Shown: positions 55,090 through 64,000 of the stretch, one piece after another | Numbering within the stretch: position 1 is the stretch's first letter | Layout of the letters: the number at the start of each line of letters is the position of its first letter | Assembly: GCA_024449915.1 (NCBI GenBank) | Contig: JAMZAV010000074.1 | Location: 960,001-1,024,000 of the forward strand | Direction: 5' to 3' | DNA length: 64,000 nt | Source of the DNA: Sweltsa coloradensis | Taxonomy: Eukaryota > Arthropoda > Insecta > Plecoptera > Chloroperlidae | Translations under genes and position numbers: made by a program | Notes under the pieces: generated by a model | Databases searched by the model: none | Seen by the model: only the letters and a program-made list of their open reading frames with translations | What the model was told of the DNA's origin: nothing

Positions 55090-56640
55090 ATCCTCCCTCC
55101 GTACAAACTAAGTTGGAGTGTTTTTGGGTGGGTCTTTCGGTATAAAACTAAGAAATGGTACGTTAGGCCCTAAACCTCTTTGCACATAATCCTCGCCTCG
55201 ATATAATTTTGATTTTAGGTCGAGAGACCCTACCGTATGGGTCTTAAAGTAGAAAGTTATGGTTTGAAAGACTCTACTTGAGGGGTCCCTCAGCACGTAA
55301 CACTTTCGGCCTAAGACACATCTGGTAGGGTCCTAGTGTATAACATTTTCGATCGAGAGAACCTATCGGATGGGTCCGTAGGCATATAAAATTTTGGAGC
55401 AACTGGACCGAAAATCGTTGAAAATGGCTTTGGAAGTGGCCTGGATGAAGCTTTTATATGTGAACAACGACATGCAGTAGCACTAAGGCATGGCAATTTT
55501 TCACAGTTTGAAAGATACCCTGGTGAGTTCTTACAGTATAAATATTTCTCGTCTTTGGTATTTGTTTTCTATGGAAAGGCCCTACGGTTTGGGTCTTACC
55601 GTATAACTTTATGTTCGTACTCCCATTCAGTTTCCGTATTAAGTAGAAAAAGTAGGTCTGAATTGCTACGGAGAGACCCTTACAGTTAGAGCCGTAAGAA
55701 TACATTTTACGGGGGATTGAAAATATCTCTGGTAGTGTCTTACTGTAAAAATATTTCGACTTGGAATATTTTCGATCGAAAGGCCCCTACAGGTGGGTCT
55801 TACCGTATAACTTTATGTCAGTGTACGACGCCATTCAGTCCGTATTAAGGATAGAAACATTAACAGAATTATACGGAGAGACCCTTACAGTCGCACCGTA
55901 AAGACATAACATTTTCGACGAAGAATACCCCCTGGTATGTCCGTTCTGTATAAAATATTTCGACTTAGGATATTTTCGATCGAAGGCCCTACAGGTTGGT
56001 CCCTTAACCGTATAACTTTAATATCGTACCGACCCATTCAGTTACGGGTATGTAAGATAGAAACAGTAACAAAATTATACGGAGAGACCCTTAACAGTAG
56101 AGCCGTAAGACATAACATTGTTCAGAAGCGAAAGATACCCCTGTAGTGTCTTACAGTATAAAATATTTTCGTCTTTGAATATTTCGATGGAAAGGCCCCA
56201 CAGGTTGGTTCTTACCGTATAACTTTATATCGTAGTACGACCCATTCAGTTACGTATTAAGATAGAAACATTACAAAATATACGGAGAGACCCTTACAGT
56301 AGAGCCGTAGACATAACATTTTCGAACGAAGATACCCCTGTGTAGTGTCTTACAGTATAAAATATTTCGTCTTTTTTGAATATTTCGATTGAAAGGCCCA
56401 AAGGTTGGGTTCCCCTTACCGTAGAATACTTATTCGTACGACCCATTCAGTTTACGTTATTAAGATAGAACAGTACGAATTTTACGAGAGACCTTACAGT
56501 AGAGCCGTAAGCATACATTTTCGACGAAAGATACCCCTGGTAGTGTCCTTACTGTAAAAATATTTCGGACCCCCCTTTTTTAGAGAAAATATTTTCGATC
56601 AAAGGCCCTACGTTTGTCCTTTCCGTAGAACTTGTTCTAC
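55090..56640. repeat. Tandem satellite, about 205-bp unit
   Basis: The marker CCCATTCAG recurs at about 55623, 55831, 56032, 56241 and 56442. Each unit also holds TACGGAGAGACCCTTACAGT, AGAGCCGTAAGACATAACAT and TACCGTATAACTTTAT. Units before about 55500 are more diverged variants of the same theme. Neighbouring units differ by many single-base gains and losses. Frames inside (for example 55937-56146) are repeat-derived. Confidence 0.75.
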
Positions 56641-56888
56641 AGCACATAGACAGTGGATTCGAGCTATAGGCTCAACCATATCTGGTTAGTTTCGTGCTTT
56701 GCTCACTAAGACTGGAATCATGCCACGGTTATGGAACTGCATTGCGCCAACTTTTCAAAAAAAAAAAATTGACTGTGTTTTGCCCAAAAATGATTGATTG
56801 AACATCCCACGGGAACAAACGTTGGTTCTCCATACGTTTGTCGGTAAGTCGGACACTGATCATTCGTTTTTCCAACAACGTTTGGCCA
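56641..56888. other. Spacer between satellite and Helitron-like copy
   Basis: Contains AACGTTTGGCCAAACGTT (56878-56895), an 18-base perfect palindrome just before the next element. No gene recognised. Confidence 0.4.
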
Positions 56889-57579
56889 AACGTTGTTTGA
56901 TGAGCGGTAGCGAGCGAAAGTGAATATCCATTTCACTACACTGAGAAAAAGTCCGGAATGTTTTTTTTCTTTCTTTCTTTCTTATCTTTCTTTTTCTTTT
57001 TTCTTTTTCTTTTCTTTTGTTCCTTTTTCTTTTCTTTGCTTTCTTTCTTTCTTTCTTTTTTTTCTGTTATTTTTTGTGGTTTGTTACACGATTCCGGCTA
57101 ACCTACGCCAATTTGAGATGAAAATTTTCCTTGGAAGGCCTTCGAAATCTCTAAACTTAGAACTGCCACGTTTTTGAGAGCAATCGAAAAATTAGTTCTC
57201 ATGAATATCGAAATTTAACGATTTCTTACGATGTTTAGTGCGATATTTTCGTGACATTTTGGGCCGATTCTGACCAAAAGGGTGGGGCTCTACGTTCATT
57301 TTTGCATGGACATTAAGGTACTGGTGATGTAGAGGCTTTTTGAAGAAAAAAAAATGAAAAAAACTAGCCAAAATCCATAGAATAATGGTTTGAATAAGTG
57401 TTTTTTATGGTTATATAACAATTAACCAAGTACAATATAAACCTTGACAACAATCCCTACACTGCATTCAAAAAGCACTTGCAAAGGAAAAGTGGTCTCA
57501 CGCAAACTAAAAACTTACAAAAAAGCTCTTACAAAACGCTCATCCATCACCGCGGCGGGCCTTAAGCGTTTTCCCCTAG
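56889..57579 (+). mobile_element. Helitron-like copy with CTTT microsatellite
   Basis: The 5' end TTGATGAGCGGTAGCGAGCG is followed by a (CTTT)n-rich tract (about 56960-57065) and the family core (GGGCCGATTCTGACCAAAAG). The 3' end reads CGCTCATCCATCACCGCGGC, AAGCGTTTTCCC and CTAG (57576-57579), then T. The 85-codon frame through the CTTT tract is not a gene. Confidence 0.65.
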
Positions 57580-58475
57580 TTATATATATATGTATATATT
57601 TATTATTTTGTTTATTAATTACTTTATTGACAATATCGATACAGCAAGTACATATGAATATTGAAGGAGGTAGACGAACAGAGCAAGCTGCTATGTAGCA
57701 AGCTAATATATATATTATATATAGATAATATATTATATCATATATATTATTATATATAGTATATATGTATTAGTAACTTTAGACAGAAATTAAAAAAGTG
57801 ACCTACACCGGGGTTTGAACCCGGGAACCTTAGCTTACCGGGCTTTATGCTCTTACCCTGAGCTATGCGGACCACCACTTTAAACTGTCTAATTTTTTGG
57901 TCTGTTTTGTACATTGTTATTATCGTGATGTATAACAGATTGCACTGTCCTATTATACTGCACATAAATTAAAACTTGGAGGAATTACAAACCTATCCTT
58001 TGTAACCCTAGAGTTGGAAATTTGATGTTTACAGTTGGCTTTATAGTAGGCGAACCCGTGTAGTCCACTTTTTTAATTCTTGTCTAAAGTACTAACATAA
58101 CAGCATCATAGTCGCCTACTATAAAGCCAACTTTAACATCATATGTCCCAACTCTAGGTTACAGAGATTGTTTGTAGTCCTCGAAGTTAATTTCGATGTG
58201 CAGTCTAATAGGCAGTGCATCTGCTTCTACACAACGTTTTTATTAACCAATGTACAAAACAGCCAAAAATTAGACAGGTTTTAATTGGTGGCCGGCATAG
58301 CTTCAGTGTGGTAGAGCATAGGCCCGGTAAGCTAAGGTCCCGGTTCAAACCCCGGTGTAGTCACTTTTTTAAGTTTCTGTCTAAAGCACGAACATAACAG
58401 CGCATAGTCGCCTACTTATAAAGCAACTTTAACATTATATATATGAATATTATATATATATATATATATATGTTT
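57580..58475. repeat. Convergent SINE pair with tRNA-Thr-like heads
   Basis: A minus-strand head (57798-57878; A-box TAGCTCAGGGTAAGAGC, B-box GGGTTCAAACCCC) and a plus-strand head (58286-58366; GGCCCGGTAAGCTAAGG, CCGGTTCAAACCCC) face each other. Between them lie inverse copies of CCTACTATAAAGCCAACTTT and AGTTGGCTTTATAGTAGG. The anticodon loop reads CCGGTAA, i.e. GGT (Thr), but the stems are poor, so these are SINE heads, not tRNA genes. The right side ends in a (TA)n run. Confidence 0.6.
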
Positions 58476-58599
58476 GTTCTTATGTTTCCACGAAGCTCGC
58501 AGTAAGACAGGACAAAGCCACACCGCATTAGCTCAGCATGTAAGGAAGGAAGCCATTGGTGAGACTTTGCCAACACTAGAACTCTAGCAGTAGCCCCTG

Positions 58600-58960
58600 T
58601 ATATTACCCTCTCTCGTTGTATCATACGCGAAGCCATCGAGATAGAAAAACGTCCCTGCAAACATTAACAGTGATCGAGATATGCCCAGGGACTTGCAAC
58701 AGAGCATGGAAACCAATCTTGTCCAAGTACCAAGTTGGAACCAACACAATACCACCATTTCAGACACACAAACGCTACTACACAAGAGCCTTCCTCGAGC
58801 AACACAGTACAAATCTCTGCATTTCCATACAACCTCGCCGCCCCGTCACCTATTTCCACACAATAGGAGGGCATGCAAATCGATCGAGGACGCGCGCGCA
58901 GTTGGTTGGAGACTGTCAGTCGAGTGCGTGTTCTTGAAGAAGGAGGACGTACAGTGAGTG
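58600..58960 (+). pseudogene. Frameshifted PLE endonuclease-end relic
   Basis: Following frames in turn gives IIREAIEIEKRP (near 58620), NINSDRDM (near 58660) and GTCNRAWKPILSKY (near 58690). This is the same REAIEIEKRP...N-N-D...W-P block as the frame at 29641-30006, but from a different lineage. At least two frameshifts and in-frame stops separate the blocks. It is followed by sequence without recognisable PLE motifs. No RT or catalytic GIY-YIG motif is present. Confidence 0.5.
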
Positions 58961-59399
58961 ACTCGTGATCATGCCAATGCGATTCTTGGCGAAACTCGAG
59001 TGCCAGGCGACAGACAAAGGTCTGTGTGCAGCAAACTCAACCAGCGGCGGAATGTCCCGAGAATACAATTATAACATATAATTATATATATATATTTTAT
59101 ATATTATATATATATATGTAGTATACCACCGGTGAGTCCACTTTTTTTAATTATTATATATATATATTCTGAGATTTTCTGCTGAAGTTATGATTTTTTT
59201 TTTTATTTCAAAGAGTTATAATTTTTAAGTTAATATTTAGGAAAGCAATACGACTGCATCCAATCCTATAACAGTTTTATACATTTTATAAATTGCTCCT
59301 AACTTTAACTCAATATATCTCAGGAAGAGAATTGTGTGGGTTGTTTCCACTTTGCTTCTGAGCCCCTTCAAATATTTCTTTTATAATCTCAATTTTACG
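58961..59399. other. Spacer with AT-rich palindromic runs
   Basis: TATATATATATTTTATATAT-type sequence (about 59079-59120 and 59150-59168). Nothing else recognised. Confidence 0.4.
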
Positions 59400-60558
59400 A
59401 TTATGTTTCGATTTTTTAACATTCTTTCGACTTAGAACACCTAACGATGCCTTTACTGATTGTAATGATTTTTTTCACAGAATCTTAAATTTTATGAATT
59501 AATATCTTCGTGTGAAATTTGACGGCAATCAAAAAATTATTTTTCTTATGAAAATCGCAATTTTAACGTATTTGTTTCATATTTTAAAATATTCTTCACT
59601 TATAACACCTACATTTTTTATCCGATTGTACTGATTTTTTTCACAAAACCTTAATTTTGTGAATTGTTGACATTTGGCGCATCGAATATTTATTTCTCTT
59701 AATAATTGTCAATTTCACGATTTTTGCTTATGATGCTGGCTATAATGCTAAGAGCTTTTTTACTAAAAAAATTTAAGTGAAAAGGTGTTTTAGATTAAAG
59801 AACAATACATCTAAACTTTTTACCAGACGGATTTTATAATTTCTTTTTGTTTGATAAAATGATTTTTTTTCCTTTTGCATTGTTGGAAAATGTTGTTTGT
59901 TGTAACAAATCTATATTTCTCGATATTTTATAATTAAAAAAACTATAAATCTCATCAAAAAAGTGTCCAGTGAATTTGTCAGAATAATACTTGTGAGCAC
60001 ATTACAAAAAGAAAAATTATCCTCTTATCTTAAAACTGTAAAAGAAAGTAGGAAATAATGTTTAGCAAATGGTGCTAGATACAGTTTTGATATAATAGCA
60101 TTTATGTTTTATTTATTGTTGTTTTTTGTAAATTTGAGTGTAACATAGCCTAACGGTTCAGTTATTTATTTTTTACATGATTCACTGGCTTATACCCCTT
60201 TATTCTTGATTCAGGTTTAAAATTGACTAAAATTGCTATGATAACACTCTATACACTCACAGCCTCTAGATTCGGCCAGAATATCAGTACCAGGTAGGCT
60301 TTTTCCCATGCAAAATAGCATGCAGCGCTCAAGAAAAAATTCATTTCATGCTTTTAGCATTATATCAACATAAAATAAATTTATGTAGTCATAAATAAAA
60401 AACGTACACTTAAAAAACAATTAAACAATAACAATACAAAGTTGCTGGTTTTTCATACATTTTCAGTGAAACAACCCCTTAATTAAGAAAAAAACAAAAA
60501 AAAAAACATTACGCTCATCTAACACGGCGCCTGAAAAAGCGTTTTGCGAAGCTTCTAG
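59400..60558 (+). mobile_element. Helitron-like copy, tandem-unit subfamily
   Basis: The left part holds inverse units of the 13-14-kb body (CACAGAATCTTAAATTTTAT; AACACCTACATTTTTTATCC). The right end is the family terminus: CGCTCATCTAACACGGCGCC, AAAAAGCGTTTTGCGAAGCT and CTAG (60555-60558), then T. The 5' end is not identifiable, and 59740-60480 does not match other copies. Confidence 0.5.
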
Positions 60559-62636
60559 TAACATCAACACGGAGGGTTTATAATTCGAGATCAAGTAATA
60601 AAGTCTGCTGGTGCTGGGTCCACAATTTGTGGCCTATCCACGCTTTTTTTGACAAGAGGACCGGTTTTTCAAGGCTTTGAAATGTTTCATTTTTGGGCGA
60701 ATGTTTTCGCTGAACCAATTAGGACACGTAAAAGAGGATTTTTAGCATTGCGACGTCCTGAACCAAGATGCCGATGTTCAAGGACCAACCCATCTTTTCA
60801 GCTTAAATGTGAAGAACCCCTGAGGGTTAGGCTAGACCCTTTCGCCCTCCCTCACCAGCGGGCTAGTCCTGCCATTCGCCAGGGGAAACGCGCTACATTC
60901 ACGGTTGGAAACCTAATAACCGCGTTCGTTGTTATAGCATAACGAAAACGGACGAAACTAAACATCTTGCAAGGGGTGTTAGTGATTGTGTACTTTGTAA
61001 TGAATCACTCCGTTTAAATTACTCCTCATGATAATTTAGTTTACAAAACAACGTACAAAAAGCTTACACCCCAAAAACTATTTATTAGGACTGGTGGATA
61101 CAGACAGGAACACTTGAATGAGTTTCTGTATTTTTTGGTGGCTACTATAAAATTCTTTACTTTTAAAGATAAGTATTTGAATAGTCCAAGAAAATAGCGA
61201 AGGGGGGGGGGGGGGGTTTAGACCCACTATAGTGTGCCTTTGGGGGTACAAGCGTAAAAAATGGGTGATAGGTTACTTTATATAAGGCCTACTTATCAAA
61301 ACTATATTGATCCGCTGACGAGTTTTAGTCTAATTTTCGTCGCTGGAGGTAAAAAGTTAAATTCTATATAAATTAGTTTTAATAGTGTAAACTATTTTTT
61401 TTTAAATCTGGCTGCCTCCTCATTTAGCAAATTAACATTTTCTCACAAAATACTTAAAATTTGAAATTAAATAGATTGAAGACAGGCGATGGTCAATAGG
61501 TCTAGGGCAATCCGCATTTTCAATCAAAAAAATATTATCTTCTAAAATTTTGAGTAAAATATTACTATTCTCATCAGAATTTTCATATAATACTAATGGC
61601 TGGTTGGTAGCTTATATTTTCCTGTAAAATTCTTTAAAATTAAAAAAATTGTATACTTTTTTAATGTCAAAATACAAATAATTGATTTGATAAATTGTCA
61701 CAAAAGTAAACTTTTTATTTATTATTTTATCCCACAGGCGAGGTTTTGGTTTGAACTTGGTTCACTGGAATTCAAAACACTAAAATAATGATATTCAATT
61801 TAAAATCTAGATTTAATTTATAAATATCACATAATTTTTTGTACAAATAGTTTTCTCACTTTATTTGATACACAGGACCGAGATTAATCATTTTTTTATT
61901 CATAGTGTTATGGGAAACTATGAATATGGATATAACTTAATTAATTTAATGAGGTCCTCACCCAAGCGGTCCTGTTGTTTGGCTTCGATCTACGCTGTTC
62001 GATTTACATAACTTCAATACAACATTTGGTCCCAGTGGAGACTAGCATGATATGCACCAGTCTTTTTTAAATGTATGGGTTGGTTGGTGATTTGAACGTT
62101 ACACGCAAGCATGGAGGATGAGAGCTCACACGTAAACTTATTCTACGCCGATATTTTCACCAGCTCAAAATTGTCGCAATTCATGTTGTTGTGTACATTT
62201 TGGACCTGATGTACTGCTGTGATCATCTCATGTGGATACTTGATGAGCAGGCCGAAATAAATTTAAATGTCCTGTTCGTTGAGACTAGACTTTTTGTCTT
62301 CTTACCTCTTTCGTGCGTACAAGTCAATATACACTATAGTGTTGCCTCTTTTAACCACAATTTTTTTACGTGTGATATACTACAAGCATCTATTTTAAAT
62401 TACTTTGTGGGGAAACCTGCTCAGGGTGCGTTTTGCGAGTGAAAAAAATTAATTCTTTTGTAACATTCCGAATCCAACATTCGAATACATACATTCAAAT
62501 CAGTTACTGTTAAACAATCAATTCCTGAATGAGTGTTGTATACTCACGGTCACGTAAGTCTACTTATTTTCGAATCCGTGATGTCTTCTAGTGATGTATG
62601 AAACGTGAAGTGTTGTATCTCGATTTTGTTTGTGTC
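60559..62636. other. Unrecognised DNA
   Basis: The 97-codon frame at 60649-60942 is R/P/F-rich in a slightly GC-richer block but shows no motif or repeat support. A G15 run lies at 61202-61216. The rest is AT-rich, with no tRNA-like box or firm exon; the 83-codon frame at 62191-62442 is unsupported. Confidence 0.35.
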
Positions 62637-62790
62637 AGGAAACACTCCCTTAGGTGGAATTGTTAATTTTACCTACAATTCAGAAATTAAAAAGTCCGCC
62701 CCAACCGGATCGAACCACGGATCTCCCATTCCAGACGGGCGTTTAAAAACCACTAGACCATCAGGACGGAGTACATTTTTATTCTGCAAA
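62637..62790 (-). repeat. SINE, tRNA-headed (family of the 12.3-kb palindrome)
   Basis: On the minus strand the head reads CCTGATGGTCTAGTGGTTTT (A-box) and CCGTGGTTCGATCCGG (B-box), then GGACTTTTTAATTTCTGAAT and the tail AACAATTCCACCTAAGGGAG. It shows the normal head-to-tail order for this family. The A-box resembles tRNA-Glu/Gly types, but the stems are imperfect. Confidence 0.6.
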
Positions 62791-63069
62791 TTTTATTTTC
62801 AATTATTATTCTGACAAAGTGTTGTGTTTTCTCCTATAAAGTAAAGTAATCCCTCTGGGCTCTGATACTTCCAGCTAGGACCCAGCACTGTCGAGGTCAA
62901 ACTTTAGTGATTTGAAATATTGATTTTTTATGCTTGTCGGAAGAAAAGTTTAATCAATGTAGGTCGCAGATTAAACCATCTAGTTCGATGTTTCCCAATT
63001 AAAAGAACATCCCTCGGTCCAATGTATTCATTTTCCTTGTCTCCCACCCCACGCCTCATAGCAAGGAAG
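62791..63069. other. Unrecognised short spacer
   Basis: Overlapping short frames on both strands at 62920-63186 have no recognisable domain and run into the next SINE. Confidence 0.35.
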
Positions 63070-63305
63070 AGGGTGTCTAGTGTATTTGAAGACCGATGGT
63101 GCAAACGCCAGGTCACGAGTTCGAATCCACCAACAGCAATCCTGACTGAAACTTTCACGGGGTTTTCTCATACTCCGTTAAAGTGAATGCTGAGATTGGG
63201 TCCTCTAACTGACTCTTCGGAAATTCAATCCCGATTCTCCAGGATCCTAAACGTAACCTGAGAGGGCAACACACAGGCGGTAAAATTCTCAATGTGTACC
63301 CTACT
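63070..63305 (+). repeat. SINE with family-A-like body
   Basis: A tRNA-like 3'-half (CACGAGTTCGAATCCACC) is followed by CTGACTGAAACTTTCACGGG, GGTTTTCTCATACTCCGTTA and GAGATTGGGTCCTCTAACTG. The same order of blocks is seen in inverse orientation at 54175-54307. The 5' half of the head is degraded. Confidence 0.6.
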
Positions 63306-63635
63306 GATTGATTGATTGGATATTGCTTAACATCTCATTTTATGCACTTTGGCGTAATCGAGAACGAAGGGGAGGGACGTAAGGGATGACGGGGGGACAA
63401 GGGTGGACAGGAGGCCTGTGCCTGGTCAGACAACCAGCACAAGCCATGGGGAGTGGCAGGGGTTCCCCCACGTCGTGGTCGTCCTCCATCTGTGCATCAT
63501 CCGTCCCGGTTTCATTTGTCGTCGCGCGTCGTGGAGGTAAGTCAAAGGAATGGGAAAAGTTCCCAAAACGACCACCCAGAGCTCCCATTAGGTTTCAGGG
63601 TAAACTTCACGCCTAGATAACGGGCCAAACCACTA
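63306..63635 (+). repeat. Dispersed repeat, TTGATTGGATATTGCTTAAC family, copy 2
   Basis: Collinear with 47728-48078: GATTGATTGATTGGATATTG, a GC-rich body with GCCTGTGCCTGGTCAGAC and GGCAGGGGTTCCCCCACGTC, and the end ACGGGCCAAACCACT. The overlapping frames on both strands are repeat-derived. Confidence 0.65.
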
Positions 63636-64000
63636 CCCTACTGAGGGAATCCATACAACAACAAAAAGTGTTTTCCAAAAAAAAAACATTTGAATTTACT
63701 AGGTGTAATCCATACAAAAGTGTTTTCCAAAAAACATCTTAACTTTACTTAGTGTTTGGTCCAGGACTAGTTCAAAACGGAAAGTTTTGAGGTTTTGCGG
63801 ACGGAATATACTGGAGCATTATAAAAACCATGTTAACCTTTACATTTTTAAACTGGGATAGTAAGGACAAAATATAAGTTGATGACAGGCCATATGAACG
63901 TTTCTACATTCAGACGAATATCTCTTTTCACCTTGAACACACAACGTAATATAGAAACAACTATATAGAACAGCTCCCGAGCCCCTCTCTCTCTCTCCTC
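63636..64000. other. Unrecognised DNA to the window end
   Basis: A short direct repeat (AATCCATACAA, GTGTTTTCCAAAAAA) occurs twice at about 63648-63740. The window ends in a CT-rich run. Nothing else recognised. Confidence 0.4.

Noticed and set aside
57798..57878. Functional tRNA-Thr gene on the minus strand
   Set aside because: A- and B-boxes are good, but the anticodon stem pairs only partly and position 33 is C; a second degraded copy and shared 3' sequence mark it as a SINE head.
60649..60942. 97-codon frame in a slightly GC-richer block
   Set aside because: R/P/F-rich, no motif, no splice support and no second copy; coding status cannot be supported.

Overview
The window is AT-rich, gene-poor animal nuclear DNA. 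It has long stretches with no open frame, canonical GT/AG splice signals beside short exon-like frames, tRNA-headed SINEs, Penelope-like element (PLE) fragments and Helitron-like repeats. There are no operons, ribosome binding sites or bacterial genes. A repeat beginning TTGATTGGATATTGCTTAAC resembles elements I associate with molluscan genomes, so a marine invertebrate, perhaps a mollusc, is my guess. It is not demonstrated.

Host coding content is tiny. The best exon is a GC-rich first coding exon on + (2459-2719, one membrane span, clean donor). A probable last exon lies on - (36901-37052) with an AATAAA signal beyond its stop. Weaker candidates are a 33-nt micro-exon (39321-39353), a 61-codon tail with a poly(A) signal (49566-49750), and frames at 4978-5088, 33890-34255, 51451-51744 and 54591-54896. 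Most of the window therefore looks like intron and intergenic DNA filled by mobile elements.

Layout. 1-6.45 kb: unique AT-rich DNA around exon 1. 6.45-8.3 kb: three consecutive Helitron-like copies. 8.80-18.14 kb: a 9.3-kb foldback-type element with an exact 8-bp target duplication, whose inverted arms are largely a 174-bp tandem repeat; other repeats are nested inside. 19.8-27.3 kb: a segment present in three successive, increasingly degraded copies. 27.6-33.6 kb: SINEs and three palindromic PLE-type repeats, one carrying the end of a PLE endonuclease frame. 36.9-40.4 kb: exon candidates, a multi-hairpin repeat and a 620-bp foldback. 41.9-46.2 kb: an element with inverted arms of about 0.9 kb enclosing a decayed cysteine-rich protein gene. 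46.4-54.4 kb: assorted repeats, a TA-flanked MITE and a SINE. 55.1-56.6 kb: a 205-bp satellite. 56.9-60.6 kb: Helitron-like copies, convergent tRNA-Thr-like SINEs and a second PLE relic. 60.6-64 kb: mostly anonymous DNA with two SINEs and one dispersed repeat.

The genes do not form a pathway. What unites the window is the elements. One short-ended Helitron/Helentron-like family recurs more than ten times and obeys a constant 3' rule (hairpin, then CTAG or CTAA, then a T). The foldback element and the PLE palindromes are the most distinctive structures. I see no intact transposase, reverse transcriptase or helicase, so everything here appears non-autonomous or dead.
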